Part shown: positions 1 to 8,942 of the stretch, in pieces
Numbering within the stretch: the first letter of the stretch is position 1
Layout: each line of letters begins with the position of its first letter
Source: Serratia ficaria
Lineage (GTDB): Bacteria; Pseudomonadota; Gammaproteobacteria; Enterobacterales; Enterobacteriaceae
Reading direction: 5' to 3'
NCBI RefSeq assembly: GCF_900187015.1
Contig: NZ_LT906479.1
Location: 3,472,001-3,536,000 of the forward strand
DNA: 64,000 nucleotides
Position numbers and translations under genes: made by a program
Notes under the pieces: generated by a model
Seen by the model: the letters and a program-made list of their open reading frames with translations, nothing else
Database searches by the model: none
What the model was told of the DNA's origin: nothing

Positions 1-172
1 TTAAAAAATGTAGTTGTTGAGATAGCGTTTTAGGCAAGTTATCCGCTTTTGCACCCGCCATAATGAGCTTCTGCTTACACTCTTTCAGGCAGTTGATTCG
101 CTCGTGAGGTTCTAAACCATAGCAGTACATTTGGCTCAAGCGCACTTTAGTAAGTTGTTGTTTTTTAGCCAT
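1..172 (-). CDS. Partial ORF, third gene of a candidate Druantia-like operon
   Basis: An open frame starts with ATG at 172-170 and stays open for 57 codons to the window edge, so the rest lies outside. A clear Shine-Dalgarno, AAAGGAG, sits about 9 nt before the ATG, which supports a real start. The visible N-terminus is MAKKQQLTKVRLSQMYC and is rich in Lys, Gln and Cys; I recognise no domain. It follows the 932-residue gene by 83 nt on the same strand, so it probably belongs to the same operon. In a type II Druantia order (M, F, G, E) it would hold the third position, but that assignment comes from context only. Confidence 0.55.
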   Translation of the reverse strand, partial: MAKKQQLTKVRLSQMYCYGLEPHERINCLKECKQKLIMAGAKADNLPKTLSQQLHFL

Positions 173-255
173 CCTGATTAAACTCCTTTACATGCCAACT
201 CAACAAATTCGTTGTGAATCTAACGAACAAGTAAAAATTGTTCGTGCTGTTGGTA

Positions 256-3054
256 TTATCGGCCTTTGCGTAACTTTAACGCCCGCGAGCGGCGAACAAT
301 GGCCCGGTTGTGATACTCTTGTGTAGTAGTTTCTGAACGATCTAGATCGCCCCAAATAGAGCTACCGCCACCGACAAATGAAACATGACCGTCATCGCCA
401 ATAGAAAGACAGCCACCAGCAAAATGTAACCACCATTGTGTGAGAGAAGGCGGTAACGCTATTAGACTTTTTGACCAATGTAGATCACCGTTATGGCTCC
501 GGAGACCCAATTTTTTCTTTGAAAAAATAGTCTGAGCCATCAATCCCCAAGCAAAGCTGTCAGTCCGCCAGTAACCATTTTTGGTAATAATAAAATATCG
601 ATTGCGCTGTTTTTCCCGGCAACGTACGAAAGCATTGCAATTGTGGTCAATTAATACTGACTCTCCAGACCAATCATTTTTTGCTTCTAACCAAGTCGAC
701 ACATTTACATTGACTGGTAACGATGGAATATTTTCTATCTGAGTGATTGGTAAAATCACAGCGCCTAATGGACTGACAGAAAAATCTGCCTTGGTAATAA
801 GTTGCAAACCAAACTGTTTAACCAGCAACTTTGCACGATCAACGTTTGACAAATTTAAAGTAATACAACCTGTAGCAAGATCATGACCTCGTATTGACCA
901 CCTTTCAAGATGCTCATTATCTTCTAGCGCATTTTGCAGATGATTACGTTCACTTTTTGTCATCATTCCACAAATACGAGCCACTGTACGCGCTTTGTCG
1001 TCAAGTAATGAGATTGTGCGAGGAGCCTGTATTACTGAGGCATAAGGTGTATACCGACTTTCAACCACAGAAAGCCAACCAGATGCAAATAGCATTCGGC
1101 GTAGCCGCCAGGCAGGAATACCTATTGCTCTGGAAACGGGTACGAGATGTTTATTTAGTTCATTAAAAGACAGCGTGCTGCGCCTTTGAAAACGTAGTGA
1201 CAGTGCTTCAGCTAACCAATCGAGCGCTACGGGAATAGAATGCAGACCAGTAAGTTCACGTTCTACAGGAGGCGATTCATGTTGTTGCCATAATGACCAC
1301 TCTCCCCCCATAGGACTAAGTTTCTGTTTATTTACAAATTCAGAGTTAGATTCGCTACGCGCAACATCATCAAGTGGTACTAAAACACCCAAAGGACCAT
1401 CAACCAACCAATTGCTTGGTTCTTTTAACCGTCGATAAAGCGCCTCAGGTGCATGGTCTAATACATGAACATCATAAGTAAGAGGCGTAATTTGTTGATC
1501 TACTGTTAATAGATAGCGGCACAGTGTTTGCCCGTGAATGGAAACCAATTTCTCTGGTGAAATATATAATCCTTCGTCACTGAGCGATAATTCACCTGTA
1601 GCAAGTTCATTACCCATAGAATCACAAATTACAAATCTTCCACTGTTAACTCCTTCCATGTGAATAAACGGAGTGCTAGCAGGGTTAAGTAATACAGCCT
1701 GTCCGAATCTCGCCCCACCAATAAGACGAGGCCTTGCTGGCATCCAACTTTGAATCAAAAAACGTTGGATGCTTTGAGGAAGTGCCTTCGCTAAGGAAGT
1801 CAGTGCCTGTCGACTTATTGCGTCAAAAAAAAGAATACTCCATTTATCACGTTCTGAATTAAACCCCAAAAAACTAAATTTTAAATTAATATGCTTACTC
1901 ACCACGCTAATGTTTTTTACATAACTACTATCTATCACCAGACAAACCGGACCATCATCAAAATAATGACCGTCAGAGCTAATATAGCCTGAGTCATCCT
2001 GAAACAATGGAAGGCATCCCACCTGCAATGCCATTCCTATTCTTGATTGATAAAGCCCTTTATTTTGTTTTTGTGATAATGACGAAAGATGTATCAACAT
2101 ACTATCAATATTAGATTGATAATAGCCTTTAGTATAAATACTTGTCTGTTGTGGTAGCGTGTAGGTCTCTTGTACAGTAAAAACATCCGCCCCTTTCTGA
2201 TCCATCAATAGATAGATTTCTGGATGCCACAAATCAGCATAATCTAGTTGTATACAAAATCTACCATTCTCTGCTATTTTTTGGCTTTCATCATATCTTG
2301 TGATGTCTCGAACAGCCCCCCAAAATGGGCTATTGAAGGCTTGTTGCCAAGATGCACTCAACAAAAAACAATTAAATGTCTTGACCTCATAATTGAAAAC
2401 TTCATTAAAAAAAAACAATTGACGGTGTATAGCTTCATTTACTTTTTGAAAGGAGGAATGGCTATCTAGTTTTTCATTAGCAAGTAAATCACGAAGCCGA
2501 TTTTCATCTTTATAACAAGGAAATGATAAACGCTTAGAATGGCCAATAAGCTTTTCACTTGCAGGTGGAACTGGAAGAATTAATTCAGCGCAATCACCTT
2601 TAAGCTCTCTTCGTCTCCGGCTCCAATCGGCTAATTGGTGCCACAATGCGGGCAAGTCACTAAATGAAAAATTTTGTAATTCACTAAAACCTAACAAAAT
2701 CGCAAATCTTGCTCGGAAATCTCCTACCTCATAAGTGTCATCGTCAGCACTGGCAGAAAGCAGAGTGAGGTATAGTGCAGCGAAGTAAGGTGGGATTCCG
2801 TCTCGTTGCGTAAGCGCTGCATTTTTTGTTGTGCATTTAAAGCGAGCTCGAATCTCATATGGTGTTTTACCAAATGCATCTAAAAAGCTACGTTTAGCTT
2901 CGTCTTTGCTACGACAGCCTTTGAATTCATCAAAAATTCGCCCCGTAGCATCAATTCGGCTCAATGTTGACCCGGCACAAGAAGGATCAAAAAAAATGGC
3001 TTTAACCAGGGCTGTATTCCACTCATCTAAAGTAACCGGAAATGACTCGCCCAT
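256..3054 (-). CDS. Large protein of unknown fold, candidate DruF-like defence component
   Basis: This gene encodes 932 residues. The start at 3054 is supported by AGGTGA placed 4 nt upstream, and the gene begins 4 nt after the stop of the methyltransferase gene, so the two are probably co-translated. I see no signal peptide, no membrane segment, no Walker motif and no nuclease motif that I would trust. The C-terminus is basic (RAIVRRSRALKLRKGR), which would suit nucleic-acid binding. Base composition is clearly more AT-rich than in the genes after 4.7 kb, a sign of transfer. A large motif-poor protein directly after a 5-methylcytosine methylase matches the druM-druF start of type II Druantia; this is inferred from gene order and sizes, not from alignment. 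Confidence 0.85.
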   Translation of the reverse strand: MGESFPVTLDEWNTALVKAIFFDPSCAGSTLSRIDATGRIFDEFKGCRSKDEAKRSFLDAFGKTPYEIRARFKCTTKNAALTQRDGIPPYFAALYLTLLSASADDDTYEVGDFRARFAILLGFSELQNFSFSDLPALWHQLADWSRRRRELKGDCAELILPVPPASEKLIGHSKRLSFPCYKDENRLRDLLANEKLDSHSSFQKVNEAIHRQLFFFNEVFNYEVKTFNCFLLSASWQQAFNSPFWGAVRDITRYDESQKIAENGRFCIQLDYADLWHPEIYLLMDQKGADVFTVQETYTLPQQTSIYTKGYYQSNIDSMLIHLSSLSQKQNKGLYQSRIGMALQVGCLPLFQDDSGYISSDGHYFDDGPVCLVIDSSYVKNISVVSKHINLKFSFLGFNSERDKWSILFFDAISRQALTSLAKALPQSIQRFLIQSWMPARPRLIGGARFGQAVLLNPASTPFIHMEGVNSGRFVICDSMGNELATGELSLSDEGLYISPEKLVSIHGQTLCRYLLTVDQQITPLTYDVHVLDHAPEALYRRLKEPSNWLVDGPLGVLVPLDDVARSESNSEFVNKQKLSPMGGEWSLWQQHESPPVERELTGLHSIPVALDWLAEALSLRFQRRSTLSFNELNKHLVPVSRAIGIPAWRLRRMLFASGWLSVVESRYTPYASVIQAPRTISLLDDKARTVARICGMMTKSERNHLQNALEDNEHLERWSIRGHDLATGCITLNLSNVDRAKLLVKQFGLQLITKADFSVSPLGAVILPITQIENIPSLPVNVNVSTWLEAKNDWSGESVLIDHNCNAFVRCREKQRNRYFIITKNGYWRTDSFAWGLMAQTIFSKKKLGLRSHNGDLHWSKSLIALPPSLTQWWLHFAGGCLSIGDDGHVSFVGGGSSIWGDLDRSETTTQEYHNRAIVRRSRALKLRKGR

Positions 3055-3058
3055 TGTA

Positions 3059-4144
3059 TCACCTGTTTTTTATAGAAAGATTTTTCAAGCCTGCGCCTGA
3101 AAAAAGATGGCTAAAAATAACCTCAGCTAACATAGGGGGAACTGCATTACCTATTTGGGTAAATTTGGCATCAATATCCCCTACTGGTTCATAATCGTGG
3201 CAAAAGGTCTGTATCCTGGCACATTCTCTCCACGACAAACGTCTGGCCTGTTCCAATATCGGGCGGGTCCCATCTACTGCCAAGTGTTCATACTCATCGG
3301 AAAAATCCCAGCGCTGTTTCCAGCCATCATCAAGATTTGACCATGTGAGTTTCATTACTGGGCTTGCTGGGTGTAATGTAACATGCCGCCAATTAGCTAC
3401 CACTGTATAAGCTGGGCTATCCCACTTTGCCTTACGATTCCTCGACATGAAATACCATGAAAAATGACCTTCAGGGTCATGAGGGCGTTCATAGAACTCT
3501 CCTTCGGGCCATAAAGGCAAATCACAAATAGCATCACCATGTGATGAGTAAGGTTTTAAATGAGGATTCTTCTGGCTCGGCTTACCATGTGTTGCAGGAG
3601 GAAATTCAAAATATTGTCCTAAATCGTTTCTAACACCGATAATAAATAAACGCTTACGTGATTGTGGAACACCATATTCCCTAGCGTTAACAATATGATA
3701 ACTAACTTTATATCCAGCTTGTTGATATGCTGTAAGCTGTTGTTCTAAAAAACCACCTGCGCCAAGCTGCTGCAAACCAGACACATTCTCTGCAACAAAA
3801 TATTTTGGGCGAACAATATTCAATACACGCAAAAATTGCTTATAGAGATTCGTTCGAGCATCGCTATCAGGTTTCCTATTACCAGCCATCGAAAACGATT
3901 GGCAAGGGTAGCCGCCAACAACAACATCAACATGTGGGAAATTTTTGATATTTGATATATCGCCAAGCCTGACTTCTGATTCAGGAAAATACGTCTCTAA
4001 AGTCTTACAAGCGTTTTCAACAATATCATTTGCAAAAACAACCTGACCTCCGGCTGATTCAATACCAAAATCCATACCACCACCGCCAGAAAACAGTGAA
4101 AGTACTTGGATGTTGGCATGCTCTCTTTCAAAAATACTGTTCAT
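3059..4144 (-). CDS. DNA cytosine-C5 methyltransferase, candidate DruM
   Basis: This 361-residue enzyme transfers a methyl group from S-adenosylmethionine to C5 of cytosine in DNA. The standard motifs are in order: motif I FSGGGG near residues 18-23, catalytic PCQ at 80-82 (Cys81), ENV at 119-121, QSRKR near 161-165, a target-recognition region near 190-310, and IGNAVPP near the C-terminus. All catalytic residues are present, so it should be active. It is the first gene of a minus-strand operon with the 932-residue protein, and no restriction endonuclease is visible beside it. The role is therefore more likely self-marking in a multi-gene defence system than a plain restriction-modification pair. 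Composition is AT-rich. Recognition sequence cannot be read from the protein. Confidence 0.95.
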   Translation of the reverse strand: MNSIFEREHANIQVLSLFSGGGGMDFGIESAGGQVVFANDIVENACKTLETYFPESEVRLGDISNIKNFPHVDVVVGGYPCQSFSMAGNRKPDSDARTNLYKQFLRVLNIVRPKYFVAENVSGLQQLGAGGFLEQQLTAYQQAGYKVSYHIVNAREYGVPQSRKRLFIIGVRNDLGQYFEFPPATHGKPSQKNPHLKPYSSHGDAICDLPLWPEGEFYERPHDPEGHFSWYFMSRNRKAKWDSPAYTVVANWRHVTLHPASPVMKLTWSNLDDGWKQRWDFSDEYEHLAVDGTRPILEQARRLSWRECARIQTFCHDYEPVGDIDAKFTQIGNAVPPMLAEVIFSHLFSGAGLKNLSIKNR

Positions 4145-4519
4145 ATCATCATACTGGGCATCGCCATCCTAACTTAATCACTATCAACCCTAAGATCATG
4201 ATCACCTGTCCATATAGACAGTAAATTCTCTCTAGAAATCATGGACAACTATTATAGCTTGGTATGATCGCGTAGAGAATTAACATTATTTATGTTTTTG
4301 GCAGGTGGAGCAAGTATCAGGTAGATAATGATCCACAACAGAACGTACAGAATACTCTTCAGCCTAAGATTCAACCTCATATTTCACACTCCAGACCTCG
4401 CGATTGAGCCTTAAAAGGTGGTCATTCTGGTGGTCTTGACAAGCAGGGCATTCAGGTTTAGCTTATTTATTAGCCAGTTAATGGCAAAGGCGATCCCAGT
4501 CAGAGGAGCCATATTAGAG

Positions 4520-4552
4520 AAGCCCGCTCAGGGAAACCTGAGCGGGCTTTTT
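4520..4552 (+). terminator. Rho-independent terminator without an obvious upstream gene
   Basis: A 13-bp perfect stem (AAGCCCGCTCAGG, loop GAAA, then the complement) is followed by a T-run on the plus strand only. No plus-strand gene lies before it in the window, so it may end an unannotated small RNA or be left over from a gene cut by island insertion. Confidence 0.8.
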
Positions 4553-4609
4553 GCCTATAGGTCTCAATTTACCCCCTCCCGTTTTTCCCCTCTGCATACA
4601 CCATAGATT

Positions 4610-4645
4610 CCCCTTATTGGGCCGCCATCGCGACCCAATAAGGGG
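4610..4645. repeat. 12-bp inverted repeat after the autotransporter gene
   Basis: CCCCTTATTGGG at 4610-4621 is perfectly repeated in inverse at 4634-4645 with a 12-nt loop. It lies about 90 bp beyond the autotransporter stop codon and could form the 3' end hairpin of that transcript. Neither strand has a T-run after it, so it is not a standard terminator. Confidence 0.6.
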
Positions 4646-4731
4646 AAATGCGCCACGCGGGCGGCGAAATTCAGAGCACGGTTGATTGAGCTGCCAGAGA
4701 AACGGGCAGCTCGCACGCGAGCAACGGCGCG

Positions 4732-7506
4732 TTAGAAGGTGACCGTCAGCTGCGCATTGACCGAGTTGGCCTGCAGCTGCGAACCGTACTGCCCCTGATA
4801 GGACACGCCGACCCGCGTCGAACGCGTCAGCGGCACGTCCAGACCGACGCCGACCACCGCCACGTCCTTATCCACCGGCGCGCCCTTGGTGGCAAAGCTG
4901 TCGCCGGTGGCGAACGCCATCTGCGCCGAGGTGTCCGTGTCGCCGTAGGCGTGCTGCCAGCCCAGGTTGCCGTGCAGCGTCACATCAACGCCCGATACCG
5001 GAATATCCGTCGCGCCGCGCAGGCCCAGCGTCGAGTAGAAGGTGTTCATCGTCTCATCCTTCACGCTCAGCGCCGCCGCGCCCCCCTGCTCCTGCACCGC
5101 ATCCGTATGCAGACGCACATAGCTCAGGTTGACGAACGGCTCCACGCTCGCCGACTCATAACGCAGCCGGTAGCCCAGCTCCGTAAACGCCTGCAGCGTA
5201 TTGCCGTCGTAACCCCCCGTTAGCCGATCGCGATAGCCGCCGAAGCCGACGTTGCGTTCGCTCTCAATCCGGTGCCAGCTGTAACCCAGGCCGCCGCGCA
5301 GCGCCAGCGCGTCGCGCTGCCCCGCGCCATACAGACCCAGATGGTAGTTGTTGCTATGGCCCGAAGACGCACGGCTGTCAACGTCGAAATGGGTGCGGCT
5401 GTAGCCTGCATAGGCGCCGGCGCGAACCCCTTCGCTCAGTTCACGGTCCGCGCCCACCAGGAAACCGCCGGTGTTGCTGTCCAGCTTGCCGACGTTACTG
5501 TCGCCCTTGCTGCGCGTCCAGTTGCCGAACACCTGCCCCCAGGCACCGCTGCGCTCGCGCTCCGCCCCCTGCACCAGGCTCATCGCCAGCGGCGGCACCG
5601 TCAGGCTGTCGTCGTCGAACATCGTCTGCATATGCTGGTTCACCACATTGCCGACCAACGTGCCGCTCTGCAGCAGGCTGGACTGCACCGACGCATACTG
5701 CTCGCCGGACAACTGGTTAAACGCCTCGCGCGCCTGAGTCGCATTCAGCATCAGCAGCGAGTTGTACAGCCCGAGCGACGGCCCCAGCTGCGCCAGCGAG
5801 CTCAGCGCACCGGCGGTGTTCCACTGGTTGTCGTTGGTCGCCACCGTCTGGAAGATGCCCGGCGCGTTCGGGCTACCGTCGGTATGGCCGTCATTACCGC
5901 CGCCATTGTGGCTATCGCCATCACCGCCTCCGGCATGACTGTCGCCGTTGTGGTTGCCGCCATCGTGGTTACCGTCGTCGCCGCCGGTATTACCATCGGC
6001 GTTTTTCTGCCGGATAGTCAGATCGACATATTTTTCATCGTTCGTCAGTGACGCATCCAAAAAGGCGGAGTCCAACACCGCTTCGCTGAACATCCCCTCG
6101 TAGCCTTTGTTAGTCGTCCATATCCGGTAACTTTGCCCGTTCTGGTAACTGGTATGCGGATCGAGCGCATTCACCAGCACCTTGACATCCTTGCCTATCG
6201 TCGTCTTATCGGCCACCGCCACGCTGTCGCTGCGACCGTCTGCGGCAATATCCACATCATAGAACGCGCCGTCATTGAAGATCGCATCGCCCTTTATCGT
6301 AAACTTGCCGATACCGCCGTCACCGGGAGAAATATGGCCGCCTTGCTCCACCCGTGTCCTGCCGACCGTCGCATCGCCGGCCAGTACGCCGCCCGGCCTC
6401 ACAAAGACATGGCTTGAGAACCCGGTGCCGCGCGTACCCAAAAAGCCCATGGTGCCGTTCAGAACCAGCGTCCCGCCATTCTCTACGCTCAGTTCCTGGT
6501 ATCTGATCAGCCACTCGTCCTCATACCCCAGCGCCATATCGCTGTTGACGGTAAGCTTGCCGCCTTTAACGATAACGTGCCCAATAAAATCTCGCAGATC
6601 GCCCGTCAATGTCGTCTGGCCGCTCACATTGACCAGCGAGCCGTAGCCGGAGATAACGTTGGCAAGTTCGTAATCATTCGAGGTGTGATTGAAAACCACC
6701 CCGTTAGCCCAATAACTCGACATCCCATCAGTGCCGGTATCTATCACAATATCGGAGTCCAAAACCCCGGGGGCCTGAGCCTGGCCCAGCGTCAGGTCGG
6801 TCCCTATATTCAAGTCATAACTATACTTGTCAGAACCATTAAAAGAGCCGCGACTGCCGATCACCAGCAGCCCCGAGGCATATAATTTCTTGCTATCGGT
6901 ACTGAAGCGCCCGCCGTCAACCAAAGAGAGACTCTCAATTTCCGCCCGCCCGTCAACATGCAGGTGCGAGCCGGCGCCGCCGACGTAAATATCCGCCGCC
7001 TTTTTCCCCTCCCAGGGCTGAGACGCGATCGCCAAAGCTCCGGCGCTGACCTTTGCGCCGCCAAGCACATCCAACACGCCCGCAACAGCCAGCTTATTGT
7101 TAACCCGCCACTCGCTGCCCTGACCGCTAATCACCGCTTGCGGCCGTTGCTCATACTGAGTATCGTCAACACCGTACGCTATAGTCGCTTCGTCATTCAC
7201 CAATTTGGCGCCGTTGCTGACCCGCACCCTCGCCTGCGACTGGCCTTTCGAGCCAATAACCAGCTGATCGGCGCTGAACGTGCCGCCGTCGATCAATAAA
7301 TGGCTGACATCCACCGCGCCGACGATCACCTTCCCGTCATAAGAAACCGAATGAGAAATATGGCGATCGCCATCCAGAATAGCTTCGTCAGCGTAAACCG
7401 CATCGGCCGCGCCGGCCATCGACAGCGTTGCCATGGTCAACGCAATATGCAGTCGCGATAACCGTGTTTTGACCGGCAGCGTGCGCTGCCCCCAGAGCTT
7501 GCCCAT
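4732..7506 (-). CDS. Type V autotransporter with AidA-like passenger
   Basis: This is a classical autotransporter exported by Sec and displayed by its own outer-membrane barrel. I place the start at ATG 7506 (924 residues) because GGAGGAG lies just upstream; an ATG at 7527 would add seven residues. A long signal peptide precedes AVYADEA. The passenger is a run of beta-helix-type repeats (for example GGTLVLNG and VEQGGHISPGDGG). A low-complexity Gly/Asn/His/Asp linker follows near residues 510-550. The C-terminal barrel of about 275 residues ends in Phe (LTVTF), the usual assembly signal. No protease triad or RGD motif was seen, so an adhesin or biofilm role is most likely. A palindromic hairpin sits in its leader. 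Confidence 0.92.
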   Translation of the reverse strand: MGKLWGQRTLPVKTRLSRLHIALTMATLSMAGAADAVYADEAILDGDRHISHSVSYDGKVIVGAVDVSHLLIDGGTFSADQLVIGSKGQSQARVRVSNGAKLVNDEATIAYGVDDTQYEQRPQAVISGQGSEWRVNNKLAVAGVLDVLGGAKVSAGALAIASQPWEGKKAADIYVGGAGSHLHVDGRAEIESLSLVDGGRFSTDSKKLYASGLLVIGSRGSFNGSDKYSYDLNIGTDLTLGQAQAPGVLDSDIVIDTGTDGMSSYWANGVVFNHTSNDYELANVISGYGSLVNVSGQTTLTGDLRDFIGHVIVKGGKLTVNSDMALGYEDEWLIRYQELSVENGGTLVLNGTMGFLGTRGTGFSSHVFVRPGGVLAGDATVGRTRVEQGGHISPGDGGIGKFTIKGDAIFNDGAFYDVDIAADGRSDSVAVADKTTIGKDVKVLVNALDPHTSYQNGQSYRIWTTNKGYEGMFSEAVLDSAFLDASLTNDEKYVDLTIRQKNADGNTGGDDGNHDGGNHNGDSHAGGGDGDSHNGGGNDGHTDGSPNAPGIFQTVATNDNQWNTAGALSSLAQLGPSLGLYNSLLMLNATQAREAFNQLSGEQYASVQSSLLQSGTLVGNVVNQHMQTMFDDDSLTVPPLAMSLVQGAERERSGAWGQVFGNWTRSKGDSNVGKLDSNTGGFLVGADRELSEGVRAGAYAGYSRTHFDVDSRASSGHSNNYHLGLYGAGQRDALALRGGLGYSWHRIESERNVGFGGYRDRLTGGYDGNTLQAFTELGYRLRYESASVEPFVNLSYVRLHTDAVQEQGGAAALSVKDETMNTFYSTLGLRGATDIPVSGVDVTLHGNLGWQHAYGDTDTSAQMAFATGDSFATKGAPVDKDVAVVGVGLDVPLTRSTRVGVSYQGQYGSQLQANSVNAQLTVTF

Positions 7507-7529
7507 GTCTCCTCCATGCCTTTTCATTA

Positions 7530-7559
7530 TTATTTCGTCGCCGACCGGCGACGAAATAA
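7530..7559 (-). promoter_or_regulatory. Perfect 14-bp hairpin in the autotransporter leader
   Basis: TTATTTCGTCGCCG at 7530-7543 is followed after two bases by its exact inverse complement at 7546-7559. In the minus-strand mRNA it would fold just before the Shine-Dalgarno of the autotransporter. It could be a translational or Rho-related control hairpin, or a dyad operator in the DNA. No T-run follows it, so it is not a simple terminator. Confidence 0.6.
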
Positions 7560-7938
7560 GGCTGACATAGGAATCGGGAATCTGCCATTCAGGGGGCGGA
7601 AATTCAGATAAAACGCGGCTTACGCTTCGCCATACACCATCCGAACCTGATAACGGCGGTGAGAAAACGGCCTCGCGTTACTGCTCCAGCGACATCGCCA
7701 GCCGGACGTGACGCCAAGGGCTGCAGCCCCTGCGGCATCCGCCGCACCCGGATCATGAAGATGACTCATGTGGTAATGAAATTAAGTCGCTTTCACTCAT
7801 CCAATGGCTCTGGCATAAATTATGCAATGTTAACTTATTGACAACATGAAGACTGATGCATGAGAAAACCAGTCAGTTCTCTGGAAAATAAATAAGTAAA
7901 TTCAGTTTTCATATCAGAACTCAGGATGCAAGACTACG
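7560..7938. other. Divergent intergenic region, autotransporter and mesXD promoters
   Basis: About 380 bp separate the two divergent units. A TTGACA hexamer occurs near 7838, but no convincing -10 lies at the right distance. I saw no MetJ-box array and no cobalamin or SAM riboswitch core. The half nearest mesX is AT-rich, as expected for a promoter. Confidence 0.4.
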
Positions 7939-8916
7939 ATGAATAACGATTTTACATTTACGATTAAGAGCAGTCTTTTCGATGAGCATTATAACCCATC
8001 TGAAAATACGCGGATCACCACCAACTTTGCCAACTTGGCCAGAGGAAAAGACCGCCAGGAGAACCTGCGCAACACGTTGGTGATGATTAACAATCGTTTC
8101 AATAGTTTGGCGCATTGGGACAACCCCAAAGGCGATCGTTACTCTGTCGAGCTTGAAATCATTTCTGTTGAAATGCGTCTTGAAGACAATGGCAATAGCT
8201 TCCCGGTGATTGAAATATTAAAAACCAACATCGTCGATAAAAAAACCAACCAGCGCATTGAGGGTATTGTAGGGAATAACTTCTCTTCTTACGTGCGCGA
8301 CTATGACTTTAGCGTATTGTTGTCGGCGCACAACAAGAACCGGTCTGAATTCAGCATTCCCGATAGTTTTGGTGATTTGCATGGGAATATATTCAAGCAC
8401 TTCGTCAACTCGGAGGCGTACAGAGATAACTTTACTAAAACGCCGGTGATATGCCTGAGCGTTTCCAGTAAAAACACCTATTATCGGACGGGTAATGAGC
8501 ATCCCGTATTGGGCGTGGAATATCAGCAAGACGAGCCTTCATTGACCGATGCCTACTTCAATAAAATGGGCTTGCAGGCTCGCTACTTTATGCCGCCCAA
8601 CGGCGTTGCGCCTTTGGCTTTTTATTTTAACGGCGATTTGCTCGGCGATTACACCAATCTGGAACTTATCAGCACCATCAGCACGATGGAGACTTTCCAA
8701 AAAATTTACCGGCCCGAGATTTACAATGCCAACTCTGCGGCAGGAAAATGCTATCGGCCAAGCCTGAATCAACAGGATTATTCTTTAACTCGCGTGGTTT
8801 ATGATCGGGAAGAACGTAGCCATCTGGCCATTGAGCAGGGTAAGTTCACTGAAGAGAAATTTATTAAACCATACCAGAACATTCTTGAGCAGTGGTCCGC
8901 TAATTGCGCTCTTTGA
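7939..8916 (+). CDS. mesX: MesX, DUF1852 partner of methionine synthase MesD
   Basis: This 325-residue protein matches the DUF1852 family, with the typical opening (FTFTIKSSLFDEHYNPSENTR) and usual length. DUF1852 genes sit next to short MetE-like proteins; in published work on folate-independent methionine synthases this partner is called MesX and is needed for MesD function, which depends on oxygen. No signal peptide or membrane segment is seen, so it should be cytoplasmic. It ends 26 bp before the mesD start, consistent with one operon. Its exact biochemical role is not settled. Assignment rests on family recognition plus the neighbouring gene. Confidence 0.85.
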   Translation: MNNDFTFTIKSSLFDEHYNPSENTRITTNFANLARGKDRQENLRNTLVMINNRFNSLAHWDNPKGDRYSVELEIISVEMRLEDNGNSFPVIEILKTNIVDKKTNQRIEGIVGNNFSSYVRDYDFSVLLSAHNKNRSEFSIPDSFGDLHGNIFKHFVNSEAYRDNFTKTPVICLSVSSKNTYYRTGNEHPVLGVEYQQDEPSLTDAYFNKMGLQARYFMPPNGVAPLAFYFNGDLLGDYTNLELISTISTMETFQKIYRPEIYNANSAAGKCYRPSLNQQDYSLTRVVYDREERSHLAIEQGKFTEEKFIKPYQNILEQWSANCAL

Positions 8917-8942
8917 TTAACCAAGATACAGGGTCATCCATT

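Larger units (their letters stand above)
4145..4731. other. Intergenic border between AT-rich island and GC-rich chromosome
   Basis: This 587-bp stretch holds no gene I can support. The first 230 bp are AT-rich and must contain the promoter of the methyltransferase operon. Composition shifts to GC-rich near 4600. It contains a strong plus-strand terminator (4520-4552) with no plus-strand gene before it, and a 12-bp inverted repeat (4610-4645) behind the autotransporter. Short open frames around 4418-4606 lack a ribosome binding site. I found no integrase, tRNA end or obvious direct repeat marking an insertion site. Confidence 0.6.

Noticed and set aside
4418..4606. 62-codon plus-strand frame before and across the orphan terminator
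   Set aside because: The frame reads through the terminator hairpin and lacks a ribosome site. A tRNA 3' end was also considered here, but no T-loop or acceptor pairing fits.
5272..6051. 259-codon frame antisense to the autotransporter
   Set aside because: It arises from the repetitive GC-rich barrel and linker sequence.
7650..7770. Possible riboswitch before mesX
   Set aside because: The GC-rich stretch has local hairpins, but I could not find the conserved cores of cobalamin, SAM or SAH riboswitches, nor a MetJ-box array.
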